A stretch of 64,000 nucleotides of DNA from UA16 sp905478895 (GTDB lineage Bacteria > Bacteroidota > Bacteroidia > Flavobacteriales_D > Sanyastnellaceae), in contig CALSQO010000001.1 of assembly GCA_943788495.1 (NCBI GenBank), positions 1,566,787 through 1,630,786 of the forward strand, written 5' to 3'. Of this stretch, positions 19,761-29,191 are shown piece after piece (position 1 is the stretch's first letter; each line of letters opens with the position of its first letter). The position numbers were made by a program, and so were the translations under genes. Below the pieces are notes generated by a model. That model had not been told where the DNA came from. It did not search any database and saw only the letters and a list, made by a program, of their open reading frames with translations.

Positions 19761-21851
19761 TCAGCGCTTTTGCATCCGTTCATAAACCGTCTTCCTCGCT
19801 CTGCCCCACGGCCACTTCCAAGGATCAAGGGTCAACCAAACTGACCATGCCAAACACGCGCTTACTAAAGATACAAATTGTGGAACAAATGCTCCAGCGA
19901 TCAAAAAGAGCAAGATCGAAAGCGCTAAAATAAACTGAAGCCGATCGGCCCAATGAGATTTGAAGCGGCGCAAACCAGCGAGAAGGGCCAGGAATGGAGA
20001 TGCCCAGATGAGGTTCCAATTTGCCCATGTATCCTGGTGATCGGTAATGGTCCACATCAACAATAACAACACGCCCAGCAATCCAGCCAATGACTGTACT
20101 GCCTTTCCAGCCCATCGCTCCTTGCGCGAAGGCTCCATGCCATTGCGCGATTGAACCAATCGCCTAATGCCCCACCCGCTCGTCCAAATCAAGACCACGA
20201 AGGCCCAAAACACCGGATGCTTCATGGATCCCGTAGGCACGGAACGAAACCATGGACGCTGCGGAGGCAATAATTCGACAGGCGGTCCCGCAACAGGCTG
20301 TCCATCCAGAGTGACGTGCATCATTTGCGCCATCAAACCATCCGGCAAAAAGCTAGAACCGCATGCGGGCATTGCACGATCCACGCGCGGTCCCAAAATG
20401 AAGTCAATCCCCGCTTCAATCCAGGCATCTCCTTGGATGTATGGCTCCAGTGCTTGTCGGTACGTGATCTCTTTTAAACGGGCTTCGTCCTTCTGACAAT
20501 GCGGTTCAAAACGATCTCCCCATGCATTTTGCAAGGCACTGAGGGCCCGGGTACTGCAATTGTCGTGGAGAAACTTGTAGGAGTAAACCCGATTTTCAGG
20601 CAGGTGATTCCATTCCAAAAAGGCAATCAGCACCCGAGCGTCGTCTGCGCTAATTTCAAGGACTTGCTCCAAAATGGCTCGATTGGCCGTCAAATATTCA
20701 CGCTGAAACGCAGCGAATGGAGCTTTGGCCAGCCGATAATCCAACTGGCCGCGCATGAAACGCGCATAAAAACCCTCGCTGAATTGGAACGTGCCATAGT
20801 TGTACGTCCAATCGACGGGTGGTGTCTGTCCCCAATCTGTAATCCGAATGGCCGTGTGCCCCCACGCACTGTACAATTCAGGACCGGGTGAACCGGTCAA
20901 AATTGAAACTTGAACATCGTCGGACCAAGACGACGCAGCGGCACTGTTCACTGCAGAGGCACCGTTGGATGCTCCAAAGGAACAAAGCAGCAGCACCGCC
21001 ATCATCAGCCACTTGGTTCCCTCCTTGACGCCTTGAGAAAGTTGCTGCGCCGCACCCGCAAGCCACACTTTGCGATACGGCGAATCAGGTTTTTGCTCCG
21101 ATTGAATTTCAATGATGAGCTCCCCTCCCGCCATGGTCACCTTGCGCAAGTGCGCTCCCCCCCTTCGATTAAAATCGGCAATAGCCGCTGCAGCGGCTCC
21201 GGTGCCGCATGCTTTGGTTTCATCCTCTACGCCCCGCTCGAAGGTGCGCATTTGCAGTGCTGCCGGACCCGAATGAGCAACAAAATCTACGTTGACGCCA
21301 TCCGGTGCGTAATGCGCTTGGTTCCGAATGCCCTGTCCGCGTGAGGAAACATCAAACGCATCCAATTCGCTCGGTTCGATCCATTCAATGTGATGAGGAC
21401 TTCCCGTGTCGACAAAATCAGCTAATCCTGAGGAGCTCGCCCAATGCGGCGCTTTGATCGGCGGATTCACATCCATCAGTTGAACAGCCGGTACTTCGAG
21501 CTCAGAATGCCATTTCACCGCGTGCACACCATCGCATGCATGCAAAACACCTCCCTCAGGCTCCATCCATCCCTGGGTGCGCAAAAAAGCAAACAAAGCA
21601 CGGCTACCATTGCCGCAAAACGAGCGGGATCCGTCAGCATTGAGGTAATCCATTTCCCAGGCATCGCACTTTCCTGAAGCATCTAGATCTGTGCGCGGTT
21701 GAAAAAAAATCACCCCATCCGCACCGAGGCCCTGCTGGCGGTCGCACCACAAAGCAATGTCCTCCGCCTTGGGCAATTCCGGCCATTCACGTTGATCTAA
21801 CAAGATGAAATCATTGCCTGTGCCTTCCCATTTCCAGAAATTGAAATGCAT
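19761..21851 (-). CDS. dapF: diaminopimelate epimerase joined in frame to a DUF4105 membrane protein
   Basis: 696 residues in one open frame. Residues 1 to about 275 are DapF, which converts LL- to meso-diaminopimelate for lysine and peptidoglycan: FWKWEGTGNDFILLD, both catalytic Cys (SFCGNGSRA and ACGTGAAAAA) and the ending KVWLAGAA. After a short basic stretch comes a signal-like helix (LMMAVLLLCSFGASNGASA), a DUF4105 (Lnb N-terminal-like) domain (YSAWGHTAIRI, YNYGTF, FLHDNCSTRALSAL), then about four membrane helices (550-680). The two are usually separate genes. The joint holds TGATGATGG, a typical stop/start overlap, so one extra base in the 3' end of dapF would produce this fusion artificially. 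A divergent gene starts at 21914. Confidence 0.85.
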   Translation of the reverse strand: MHFNFWKWEGTGNDFILLDQREWPELPKAEDIALWCDRQQGLGADGVIFFQPRTDLDASGKCDAWEMDYLNADGSRSFCGNGSRALFAFLRTQGWMEPEGGVLHACDGVHAVKWHSELEVPAVQLMDVNPPIKAPHWASSSGLADFVDTGSPHHIEWIEPSELDAFDVSSRGQGIRNQAHYAPDGVNVDFVAHSGPAALQMRTFERGVEDETKACGTGAAAAAIADFNRRGGAHLRKVTMAGGELIIEIQSEQKPDSPYRKVWLAGAAQQLSQGVKEGTKWLMMAVLLLCSFGASNGASAVNSAAASSWSDDVQVSILTGSPGPELYSAWGHTAIRITDWGQTPPVDWTYNYGTFQFSEGFYARFMRGQLDYRLAKAPFAAFQREYLTANRAILEQVLEISADDARVLIAFLEWNHLPENRVYSYKFLHDNCSTRALSALQNAWGDRFEPHCQKDEARLKEITYRQALEPYIQGDAWIEAGIDFILGPRVDRAMPACGSSFLPDGLMAQMMHVTLDGQPVAGPPVELLPPQRPWFRSVPTGSMKHPVFWAFVVLIWTSGWGIRRLVQSRNGMEPSRKERWAGKAVQSLAGLLGVLLLLMWTITDHQDTWANWNLIWASPFLALLAGLRRFKSHWADRLQFILALSILLFLIAGAFVPQFVSLVSACLAWSVWLTLDPWKWPWGRARKTVYERMQKR

Positions 21852-21881
21852 AGTGACGAAGGTAGCCCATCCGGACTGCGC

Positions 21882-21889
21882 TATCTTTA
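21882..21889 (+). promoter_or_regulatory. -7 element TATCTTTA before the E1 gene
   Basis: TATCTTTA lies 25 bases before the TTG start at 21914, in the 62-base divergent gap with dapF. No TTG at the usual -33 spacing. On the minus strand TACCTTCG (21864-21857) could serve dapF. Confidence 0.4.
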
Positions 21890-21913
21890 CCCAGTCGTCT
21901 AAAATTCAAACCG

Positions 21914-23971
21914 TTGTCAACCATCGAAACTGGCGTAAAAGCACTCATCCATGCATTTGAGACCATGAGCACTGCGCGTGCCATGAGCGATTTGTATGAA
22001 GCGAATGCACGGCTCACCTCCAAATATGTTCATGCATGCTCTCGTGGCCATGAGGCCATTCAATGGGCAGCAGGTCGTTTGCTTGGCGAACAGGATTATG
22101 TGAGCGCCTATTACCGCGATGACTGCCTTTTGCTCTCATTGGGCATGGAACCGGAAGAATTGATGCTGCAGTTGCTGGCCAAGGCTGACGACCCCTTTTC
22201 TGGAGGACGAACGTATTACAGCCATCCGTCGCTCAACCAGCCAGGACTCCCTCGGATTCCACATCAGAGCAGTGCAACAGGCATGCAAGCCATTCCTGCG
22301 GCAGGAGTCGCAATGGGCGTTCAGTACCGGGAAGTACGGGGCTTGGGACACGACCGTGAGGGGGAAGCACCGGTGGTGATTTGCTCCATCGGAGATGCAG
22401 CCATGACGGAAGGGGAAGTAAGCGAGGCGCTTCACATGAGTGATTTGAAGGAGTTGCCAATCATCTGGTTGGTGCAAGACAACGAGTGGGACATTTCCGC
22501 GCATGCTTCGGAAATTCGATCCCACGATGTGAGCACGCTGATCAAGGCCTTCCCCCAAATCAAAGCCTTCGAAATCGATGGTGCCGATACGGAAGCGAGC
22601 ATGGAGACCATGCAATCCGCTTTCGATCACGTCCGAAAACACCGAAAACCCGTGATGGTTCATGCCCATGTCCCATTGCTCGGGCATCACACCAGTGGCG
22701 TTCGCAAGGAATGGTACCGTGATGATCTTGAAGCGCATGAAAAACGCGATCCCATTCCAAGGTTGCGAAAGCGACTGGTAGCGCTGGGAATTGAAGAAGA
22801 TGAATTGAATCGCATCCAACGCGAAGCGACGAACAAGGTGCAAGAACAATTTGACAAGGCGCTCTTGAAGCCGGATCCAACACCGGAAAACCTCTTGGCA
22901 CACACACTTGCTCCAACGAACATTACGGAGGAAGAAGGCCAACGGATTGGGGACGATGACGAACCGACCCTCATGGTGGATTGTGCGCTCCACGCCATGC
23001 AAGAAATCTTGGCCGAACACCCCGAAGCGTTGCTCTACGGACAAGATGTAGGAGGCCGACTGGGTGGCGTTTTTCGGGAGGCCGCCACCTTGGCGCAGAA
23101 GTTTGGCGACGACCGGGTATTCAACACTCCCATTCAGGAGGCATTCATTATTGGCTCCACTGCCGGAATGTCCGCTGCCGGATTGCGCCCCATCGTGGAG
23201 GTGCAGTTTGCAGATTACTTGTGGCCGGGACTCAATCAATTGTTCACGGAATTGAGTCGCAGTTATTTCCTCTCAAATGGTCAATGGCCCGTTCACAGCG
23301 TCATCCGGGTTCCCATTGGGGCCTATGGATCGGGTGGTCCTTACCACAGTTCCAGCATTGAATCAGTATTGGCCAACATTCGGGGCATCAAAGTCGTCTA
23401 TCCTTCGAATGGCGCGGACCTCAAAGGGCTCTTGAAATCCGCTTATTACGATCCCAATCCCGTTGTCGTCCTGGAACACAAAGGTTTGTATTGGTCCAAA
23501 ATTCCCGGCACGGAAAGCGCCAAGGTCATCGAACCGGATTCCGCCTACCGCGTGCCCATAGGGAAAGCCCTTCTTGCGCAACCAAGCACCGCTGACGGCG
23601 ACCCCAAATGCACAGTGATCACATACGGACGAGGGGTGTATTGGGCAAAAGAAGCCATTGAAGGGCTCGAAGAACACGTTGAAATCTTGGATTTGAGATC
23701 GATTAGCCCCGTTGATTTTGACATGATTTCCGAACGCATCAGCCGCACGCACCGTGCGTTGATAGTGACTGAGGAGCCTGTGCTCAACGGTTTTGCTCAA
23801 GCACTTGCGGGGCGCATCAGCACGGAGCTTTTCGCGGCTTTGGATGCACCTATCCGAGTCGTAGGATCCATGGAAACACCTGCCATTCCCTTGAATGAAG
23901 CTTTGGAACGGTTTGTGCTCGTCAATGCGGATAAGGTGCGAAAAGCACTGGATGAAACCCTCGCATTTTGA
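21914..23971 (+). CDS. fused alpha/beta E1 component of a 2-oxoacid (branched-chain type) dehydrogenase
   Basis: 685 residues. The N-terminal half is an E1-alpha subunit with the thiamine diphosphate motif CSIGDAAMTEGEVSEAL to VQDNEW. The C-terminal half (from about 355) is E1-beta (GQDVGGRLGGVFREAATLAQKFG, PIQEAFIIGSTAGMSAAGLRPIVEVQFADY, then GAYGSGGPYHS). Such fusions are usual in Bacteroidota and feed branched-chain 2-oxoacid oxidation, with E2 and E3 encoded elsewhere. No ATG is available upstream and family similarity extends before the first ATG (21965), so TTG 21914 is the likely start. It overlaps the next frame at its stop. Substrate choice (2-oxoisovalerate or others) is inferred. 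Confidence 0.88.
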   Translation: MSTIETGVKALIHAFETMSTARAMSDLYEANARLTSKYVHACSRGHEAIQWAAGRLLGEQDYVSAYYRDDCLLLSLGMEPEELMLQLLAKADDPFSGGRTYYSHPSLNQPGLPRIPHQSSATGMQAIPAAGVAMGVQYREVRGLGHDREGEAPVVICSIGDAAMTEGEVSEALHMSDLKELPIIWLVQDNEWDISAHASEIRSHDVSTLIKAFPQIKAFEIDGADTEASMETMQSAFDHVRKHRKPVMVHAHVPLLGHHTSGVRKEWYRDDLEAHEKRDPIPRLRKRLVALGIEEDELNRIQREATNKVQEQFDKALLKPDPTPENLLAHTLAPTNITEEEGQRIGDDDEPTLMVDCALHAMQEILAEHPEALLYGQDVGGRLGGVFREAATLAQKFGDDRVFNTPIQEAFIIGSTAGMSAAGLRPIVEVQFADYLWPGLNQLFTELSRSYFLSNGQWPVHSVIRVPIGAYGSGGPYHSSSIESVLANIRGIKVVYPSNGADLKGLLKSAYYDPNPVVVLEHKGLYWSKIPGTESAKVIEPDSAYRVPIGKALLAQPSTADGDPKCTVITYGRGVYWAKEAIEGLEEHVEILDLRSISPVDFDMISERISRTHRALIVTEEPVLNGFAQALAGRISTELFAALDAPIRVVGSMETPAIPLNEALERFVLVNADKVRKALDETLAF

Positions 23972-24546
23972 ATCGATTCCTCCCCTACCTCCTCCGGAGG
24001 AACGCCATTGGCCTCATGACGCTCTTAATTTGTTTGCCGCCAGCCCAGGCGGAGGAACACGGCAAGCCATGGAGCGGAACAATCACCTACGACGTGCAGG
24101 CGCTGAATAATGAAGCGTCCGACTGGGATTACTTGCCTCAGACCATTACTTATCACACCAACGGAAAGGCCTGGAAAATTGTAGAACAAGGGACCAGTTT
24201 CGAACGCATTTGGATGGGGAATTTGGACGAGGAAAAGTTTCACGTGCTTTTCCATTTTCTGGGGCACGCAGTGGAATTATTGGAACCTTGTCCCGCTGCT
24301 TCTGATGACCCGAACGGGGAGTGGTACGATGCTGCGGCGCCTTGCCCATGGGCTGTGCTTGCTTTGCCCAAATCCTGCACCCTTCGGGATGGTCCGGCTA
24401 CGTACCGCATTGCCGTCCGAGAAAAGGTCGATCGGGCAGCCAAGGACTGGAAACGAACGTTTTTCGAACTGCCGGAGGAATACGAGCCAATGGACCGTCT
24501 TTCCCTCGCGGCCTTGATGTCATCGCTTTCTCCCAGCGAAGATTGA
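23968..24546 (+). CDS. hypothetical secreted protein
   Basis: 192 residues from a TTG that overlaps the E1 stop; ATG 24016 is an alternative that leaves a shorter signal peptide (MTLLICLPPAQA). The mature part (GTITYDVQALNNEASDWDYLPQTITYHTNGKAWKIVEQG) resembles small periplasmic beta-rich proteins of the DUF4412/GLPGLI kind that begin with a G-x-I-x-Y strand. I cannot assign it to one. Co-transcribed with the E1 gene by position. Confidence 0.55.
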   Translation: MNRFLPYLLRRNAIGLMTLLICLPPAQAEEHGKPWSGTITYDVQALNNEASDWDYLPQTITYHTNGKAWKIVEQGTSFERIWMGNLDEEKFHVLFHFLGHAVELLEPCPAASDDPNGEWYDAAAPCPWAVLALPKSCTLRDGPATYRIAVREKVDRAAKDWKRTFFELPEEYEPMDRLSLAALMSSLSPSED

Positions 24547-24647
24547 TAGTCAGCAACTTACTTCCTCAATAGAAGCAACCTGCACCCACAATCACGCAGA
24601 TTCTGGAAGGATGCGAACAAATCCGTCCATCGCCGGGTCATATTGCC

Positions 24648-25730
24648 ATGACGCAGGCGAAGAAAAGCGAGTGGATTGTAGAAAGTTGCCGCAAAGAAGC
24701 CCCGGATGCTATGCGCATCCAATTGCGGCGCAAGCACAACATTGGTCACGCGCCCATCGCCTCTCAACCGGGCGCCAGCGTTGAATTCCTATTGCCGACC
24801 CGTCCGCGACTCAACCGCTGTTACTCGCTCATTTCAACCATTGATTCTGACGCGCCCGAGTTCATCGTAAAAGATGTCAAAGGTGGAATCGCTAGCCAGT
24901 TTTTTCATGAACAACTGAAAACCGGTGATACACTCGAAATGCGAAGCGTTCAAAACAACCTTTGGAAGGACGACTGGAGCGAGGAACCGAAAACCTTCAT
25001 TTGCTTCGCTGGAGGAATCGGGATCAGTCCCGTTTATAGTCTGCTTCGGTGGGGGCTGCAAAACCCAGGAATCCCTGCGCACTCGTTTCGGGTGTTTTAT
25101 GGTTCGCGTACGCCGCGTCATGCGCTGCTCGCAAAAGAATTGGATGATCTAAAGTCAAATGACCGATTCGAACTGCACCGACTCTTTTCCGAACGTTCCA
25201 ATTCAGAGGAAGATACCTTGGGACACATCACGAAGTCCCAAGTCAGAAAGTGGTTGACCGACAACCCGGAGGCCAGGACCGCAGAATATGTGATCAGTGG
25301 ACCTTTTGGGATGATGCAAAACGTGCACGACGTTTTGGACGAATTGAACATCCCCGCTTCACAACGGCACACCGAATACTTCACCGACCGCATCATTCAG
25401 TCCCAGCAAAATGTGCTCGGATCAGAAGCAACAAAAATACAAATACGGCCAAAATGCACGATTGAAATTGAGCAAGATTCGGGCATTCAAACCTTTACGA
25501 TGCACGGCGACGGCAAGTCCATTTTGCGCGCCGCTTTGGAAGCGGGCTTGGACGTTCCTCACTCGTGCAGAGGGGGCATTTGCCTTTCTTGCCAGGCACA
25601 AGTGATTGATGGTGAAATCGTGCGAGATGGAGTGAGCGGTCTATCCGAAAGTGAGAAATCTGACGGCAAAATTCTTTGCTGCCGAACGCAACCCAAGACC
25701 AGCCAGCTCAAGTTGAGATTTGATCGCTGA
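24648..25730 (+). CDS. PaaE-like ferredoxin:NAD(P)H oxidoreductase
   Basis: 360 residues, cytoplasmic. FAD-binding beta-barrel with RCYSLIS (about 62-68), NAD(P)-binding domain with FAGGIGISPVYSLLRWG, and a C-terminal plant-type [2Fe-2S] ferredoxin domain with HSCRGGICLSCQ and a fourth Cys in ILCCRTQ. This order (FNR module then ferredoxin) is that of PaaE and related oxygenase reductases. No oxygenase is nearby. It lies directly upstream of a HmuY/TonB receptor locus, but a separate promoter element (25853) comes between them. Its electron acceptor is unknown. Confidence 0.82.
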   Translation: MTQAKKSEWIVESCRKEAPDAMRIQLRRKHNIGHAPIASQPGASVEFLLPTRPRLNRCYSLISTIDSDAPEFIVKDVKGGIASQFFHEQLKTGDTLEMRSVQNNLWKDDWSEEPKTFICFAGGIGISPVYSLLRWGLQNPGIPAHSFRVFYGSRTPRHALLAKELDDLKSNDRFELHRLFSERSNSEEDTLGHITKSQVRKWLTDNPEARTAEYVISGPFGMMQNVHDVLDELNIPASQRHTEYFTDRIIQSQQNVLGSEATKIQIRPKCTIEIEQDSGIQTFTMHGDGKSILRAALEAGLDVPHSCRGGICLSCQAQVIDGEIVRDGVSGLSESEKSDGKILCCRTQPKTSQLKLRFDR

Positions 25731-25852
25731 TTCGTTGCCAAACAACATTCATTTGTGACTGGAATCGCGCTGTTCAATGGCTCAACCCTAGCGCTCGTGC
25801 CGGTATGACAAAGGACTGACAATTGGCCGTGGCTCTTCCTGGAATCCCTCTG

Positions 25853-25860
25853 TAAATTTG
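25853..25860 (+). promoter_or_regulatory. -7 element TAAATTTG of the heme locus
   Basis: Exact match to TAnnTTTG, 27 bases before ATG 25888. It decides the start: an upstream in-frame TTG start would lie inside this element. A TTG is present only 27 bases upstream, longer than usual. Confidence 0.5.
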
Positions 25861-25887
25861 CCTTTGATATTCACCCAAAACAAGAAG

Positions 25888-27132
25888 ATGCTGCACCACC
25901 CTTTCCGCTATGCAATGCTGATGGCCCTAACGGCAATCGCTTTTACAAACAGCCACGCACAAACGGTCATTGAAGATTCGTTCTCCTTGGAAGCGGGGTA
26001 TGAAGACATGGCATTTTACAGCCTAGAAACTGGCGTCGTAGCCCAAAGTCCACTGGCGGATTGGCACATTGCCTTGGACATACGCCCCATGGGGAGCACT
26101 GCTCGCATCAATTGCGGCACGGGAATGAAGCTGTACCCTTATGGCAATCTTGAGCAATGGTTGAATGTTGATTTCGAGAATTGGGTCGCCCCTGCACCAT
26201 TGCGCAACGACCATTCCGATTGGTCGAATGCCGCTTTCGCTCAAGGCGGAGACGGAATGTTCGACCTCGGTTGGGGCGTCTATGACGTCATCACTCATGA
26301 GGTGGAATCGGACAAAATGTACCTCATCGAACTTCCAGATGGCACCTGGAAGCAATTCGCTTTGCTCTCCCTCATCGATGGAGTTTATGAATTCCAAGTG
26401 GCGGACATCGACGGAGCCAATGAGACGCTGCTTGCAATCAACAAGGCAGACTACGAAGGCAAGCTGTTTGCATATTGCAACTTAAGCACCGGGCAAATCT
26501 TGGATTTGGAGCCCGACGCGCCATGGGACTTCCAGTTCTTGACATACACCGAGGACATTGGAGAAGGCACCTATTATGCCGTGGTCGGCGCTCTGGCTCA
26601 TCCCAACGTCATGGTCCAACAAGTTGATGATTTGTACGATCCCTACACAGACGGTGATTATAACATAGATTCATTTTCGCTGGCCACGAATGAAGTCGGC
26701 TACGATTGGAAAAGCTACGTACCGGGCGCCGGCTATGCCTTGGAATCCAGCCGCTGTTATTTCGTTTCTGCGAATGATGGAACCGTATGGCGCATGGTGA
26801 TGACGGGCTTCGATGGCGCTTCTACAGGCAACATCAGCATCGGAAAAGTGGAAGCAACCGTTTCATCTGTCGTTGATCCAAAGCAATCTTTGGCAATCCA
26901 AGCGTTTCCAAACCCCATTGAATCCGGACAAAATCTGACCCTGCAAGCGCCGCAACAATTTGAGCAAGCAACTTTCCGAATTTGCACCTCTTCCGGAGCC
27001 ACTGCTGCGCAGTTCCAACCCACGCAATTCCCTTGGACCATGAATACGTCCAACTTGGTGCGCGGTTTCTATTTCGTCGAAGGCATCAATGCAGAAGGCA
27101 ACCGGATTCAATCCCGATTCGTAGTCGACTGA
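25888..27132 (+). CDS. HmuY-like secreted protein with T9SS sorting domain
   Basis: 414 residues from ATG 25888; signal peptide ends NSHAQ. The mature part has the HmuY pattern: DWHIALDIRPMGSTARINCGTGMKLY near the start and, near the end, GYDWKSYVPGAGYALESSRCYFVSANDGTVWRM followed by GFDGASTGNISIGK. HmuY proteins bind heme or related tetrapyrroles outside the cell and hand them to a TonB-dependent receptor. Unlike lipoprotein HmuY, it ends in a type A T9SS domain (IQAFPNPIESGQNLTL to RFVVD), so it is likely secreted or attached by type IX secretion. It is followed after 10 bases by a TonB receptor. Ligand not provable from sequence. Confidence 0.8.
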   Translation: MLHHPFRYAMLMALTAIAFTNSHAQTVIEDSFSLEAGYEDMAFYSLETGVVAQSPLADWHIALDIRPMGSTARINCGTGMKLYPYGNLEQWLNVDFENWVAPAPLRNDHSDWSNAAFAQGGDGMFDLGWGVYDVITHEVESDKMYLIELPDGTWKQFALLSLIDGVYEFQVADIDGANETLLAINKADYEGKLFAYCNLSTGQILDLEPDAPWDFQFLTYTEDIGEGTYYAVVGALAHPNVMVQQVDDLYDPYTDGDYNIDSFSLATNEVGYDWKSYVPGAGYALESSRCYFVSANDGTVWRMVMTGFDGASTGNISIGKVEATVSSVVDPKQSLAIQAFPNPIESGQNLTLQAPQQFEQATFRICTSSGATAAQFQPTQFPWTMNTSNLVRGFYFVEGINAEGNRIQSRFVVD

Positions 27133-27142
27133 TCCCAGCGCA

Positions 27143-29191
27143 ATGAACCCCCACTCGCTCTATCCTGCACTTTGTTTGCTTGTGTTGACGTGTTTCGCTC
27201 CTTCTATGAAGGGTGCAAGTGCCGCCACACCTTTGGCCGACAGCAGCTTGATCGAGATGACCAACCGCCTCTTCGAAATCGACTTGGCTACGGTGACGGG
27301 AGAAGCGTCGGGGACAAAAGAGCAGGACGCCATGCGCAATATCCGCACCATTCGTGCGTCAGAATTTGCCAAGCTTGGAGCTCATTCGCTCCGCGATCTC
27401 ATGCGCTCGCAACTGAACTTCGACATTTCGCAAGATCCCATCCTCGGTGCTGCTATGAAGATGAACGGCCTCGGAGGGAGAAGCGTCAATGTGCTCGTTG
27501 ATGGCGTTCCATTGACGGGTCGGATGAACGACAATATCGACCTCAGCCAAATCACGTTGGACAATGTGGATCGCATCGAAATCATCGATGGTCCCATGGC
27601 AGTGGAATACGGCACCAATTCACTGGCCGGAACCATCAACATCATTACCCGTACCGACATCGCTGCGGTTGCTGCAATGGAAGCCACCGTGCAATATGAA
27701 AGCGTCGGTGTTCAATCCCAGTCCGTTGGGTTGTCGTCGAATCGAAAAGGCAGGCACCACTCATTGCACCTATCGCGCTACTACTTCGATGGCTGGTCGC
27801 CATCCGATGCCAATTGGGACGGCTTTGCCGATCACCTGGCGGACTCAACGCGCACGCAACTGTGGAATCCAAAGCTCCAACACACCCTTAGCTGGAAAAC
27901 ACAATACCATGTCGGAAACTGGCTGATCAAGCCACGCTTCAATGGAATGTTTGAGCGCATCGACAACAAAGGCGCCCCCCGCCAACCCTACGGGCAGACC
28001 GCCTTTGACGATCGGTATTTGACCCAACGCTGGATGCCAACCTTGGAAGCAAAGCACTATGGACCGGACGGCTCCACCTGGGAGGCTTTCGTTTCTTATC
28101 AACGGTTTTGGAGGTCGCGCGAGGCATTTGCTACGGACTTGACCAACCTCGAAACCAGCCCACTGGAAAACGAATCACAGGACACCACGACCATGCATTC
28201 CTTTCAGAGCCGAGGAAGCGGTGATGTCTGGGGCATCGGAATGTTGAAGGTTCGGATGGGCTGGGACATGAACCATCAAACGCTCACCAGTCAGCGAATG
28301 TCGGGTGCAACAAAAACCATGTCCGATGCCGCACTCTTTGCGCAAGCCCTTTGGGAAAGCAACCGGTTTCGCGGGCAATTTGGATTGCGAAAGGCGTACA
28401 ATACGCAATTCGCCGCGCCCTTCCTTCCCAGCATTTTAGGACGCTGGAAAAACGGCCCGCAACGTTTCAGGGTTTCCTATGCCAAAGGCTTTCGTGCCCC
28501 AAGTCTGAAAGAATTAAATTTCCGCTTTGTAGATGTCAACCACTCCTTGTATGGCAATGAAAATCTAGTGCCGGAAACGTCCCACTTCACGCAGCTGGCT
28601 TACGACTGGGAGGACGAACGTGTGGCGTTTTCATCGCAGATTTTTGCCAATTTTGTGCGCAATCAAATAGGCCTCGTTGACCAACTCGACGGCACATTCC
28701 GATACCAGAATTTCTCCCAATTTCAATCCCAAGGACTGAAATTGAATGGACAAGTCCAGCTGAATCGCTGGCAGCTGCATGCTGCATCGAGTTGGATCAG
28801 TTCGCAACAACAAATTGGAGCATCCGGAGAGGCGTTCCCGCGCTTTTCCGCGATTGAATGTGCAACACGCCTGGAATGGAGCAAGAGCAAATCGGTTCAT
28901 TTTGGCACTTCAATTCGATGGATTGGCCCCACACAACGTGTCGTGAGCAGCGATCTCGAATCGATTCAGCAGCAAAGCACGGAAGCCTACTCATGGATTG
29001 ACGCACACATCGAGTGGTCTGACCCTGCCGCACGTTGGCGATTGACCGCGACCGCCAAAAACATTACGAATGTGACCGCCATTGTTGGCGCCACAAATGA
29101 TGCGGCTCATTCGCCTGCTGCCAACCTCATGTCTTGGGGACGGAGTTTCAACCTCCGTGTCCAGTACCGAATCGAATCCCGTACCCCATGA
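27143..29191 (+). CDS. TonB-dependent receptor (HmuR-like heme/iron uptake)
   Basis: 682 residues. Signal peptide (ending KGASAA), a TonB-box-like/plug region (FEIDLATVTGEASGTKEQDAMRNIRTIRASEFAKLGAHSLRDLM, then MNGLGGRSVNVLVDGVPLTGRMNDNIDLSQI and VDRIEIIDGPMAVEYGTNSLAGTINIIT) and a 22-strand-type barrel ending in the aromatic strand SFNLRVQYRIESRTP. Both flanking genes are HmuY-like, which points to heme, although a cobalamin or metal-chelate substrate is not excluded. It is shorter than SusC receptors and has no carboxypeptidase-like N-terminal extension. The stop overlaps the next start (ATGA). Confidence 0.88.
   Translation: MNPHSLYPALCLLVLTCFAPSMKGASAATPLADSSLIEMTNRLFEIDLATVTGEASGTKEQDAMRNIRTIRASEFAKLGAHSLRDLMRSQLNFDISQDPILGAAMKMNGLGGRSVNVLVDGVPLTGRMNDNIDLSQITLDNVDRIEIIDGPMAVEYGTNSLAGTINIITRTDIAAVAAMEATVQYESVGVQSQSVGLSSNRKGRHHSLHLSRYYFDGWSPSDANWDGFADHLADSTRTQLWNPKLQHTLSWKTQYHVGNWLIKPRFNGMFERIDNKGAPRQPYGQTAFDDRYLTQRWMPTLEAKHYGPDGSTWEAFVSYQRFWRSREAFATDLTNLETSPLENESQDTTTMHSFQSRGSGDVWGIGMLKVRMGWDMNHQTLTSQRMSGATKTMSDAALFAQALWESNRFRGQFGLRKAYNTQFAAPFLPSILGRWKNGPQRFRVSYAKGFRAPSLKELNFRFVDVNHSLYGNENLVPETSHFTQLAYDWEDERVAFSSQIFANFVRNQIGLVDQLDGTFRYQNFSQFQSQGLKLNGQVQLNRWQLHAASSWISSQQQIGASGEAFPRFSAIECATRLEWSKSKSVHFGTSIRWIGPTQRVVSSDLESIQQQSTEAYSWIDAHIEWSDPAARWRLTATAKNITNVTAIVGATNDAAHSPAANLMSWGRSFNLRVQYRIESRTP

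Noticed and set aside
22136..23239. 367-residue minus-strand frame opposite the E1 gene
   Set aside because: Antisense shadow of a clear thiamine-dependent enzyme.
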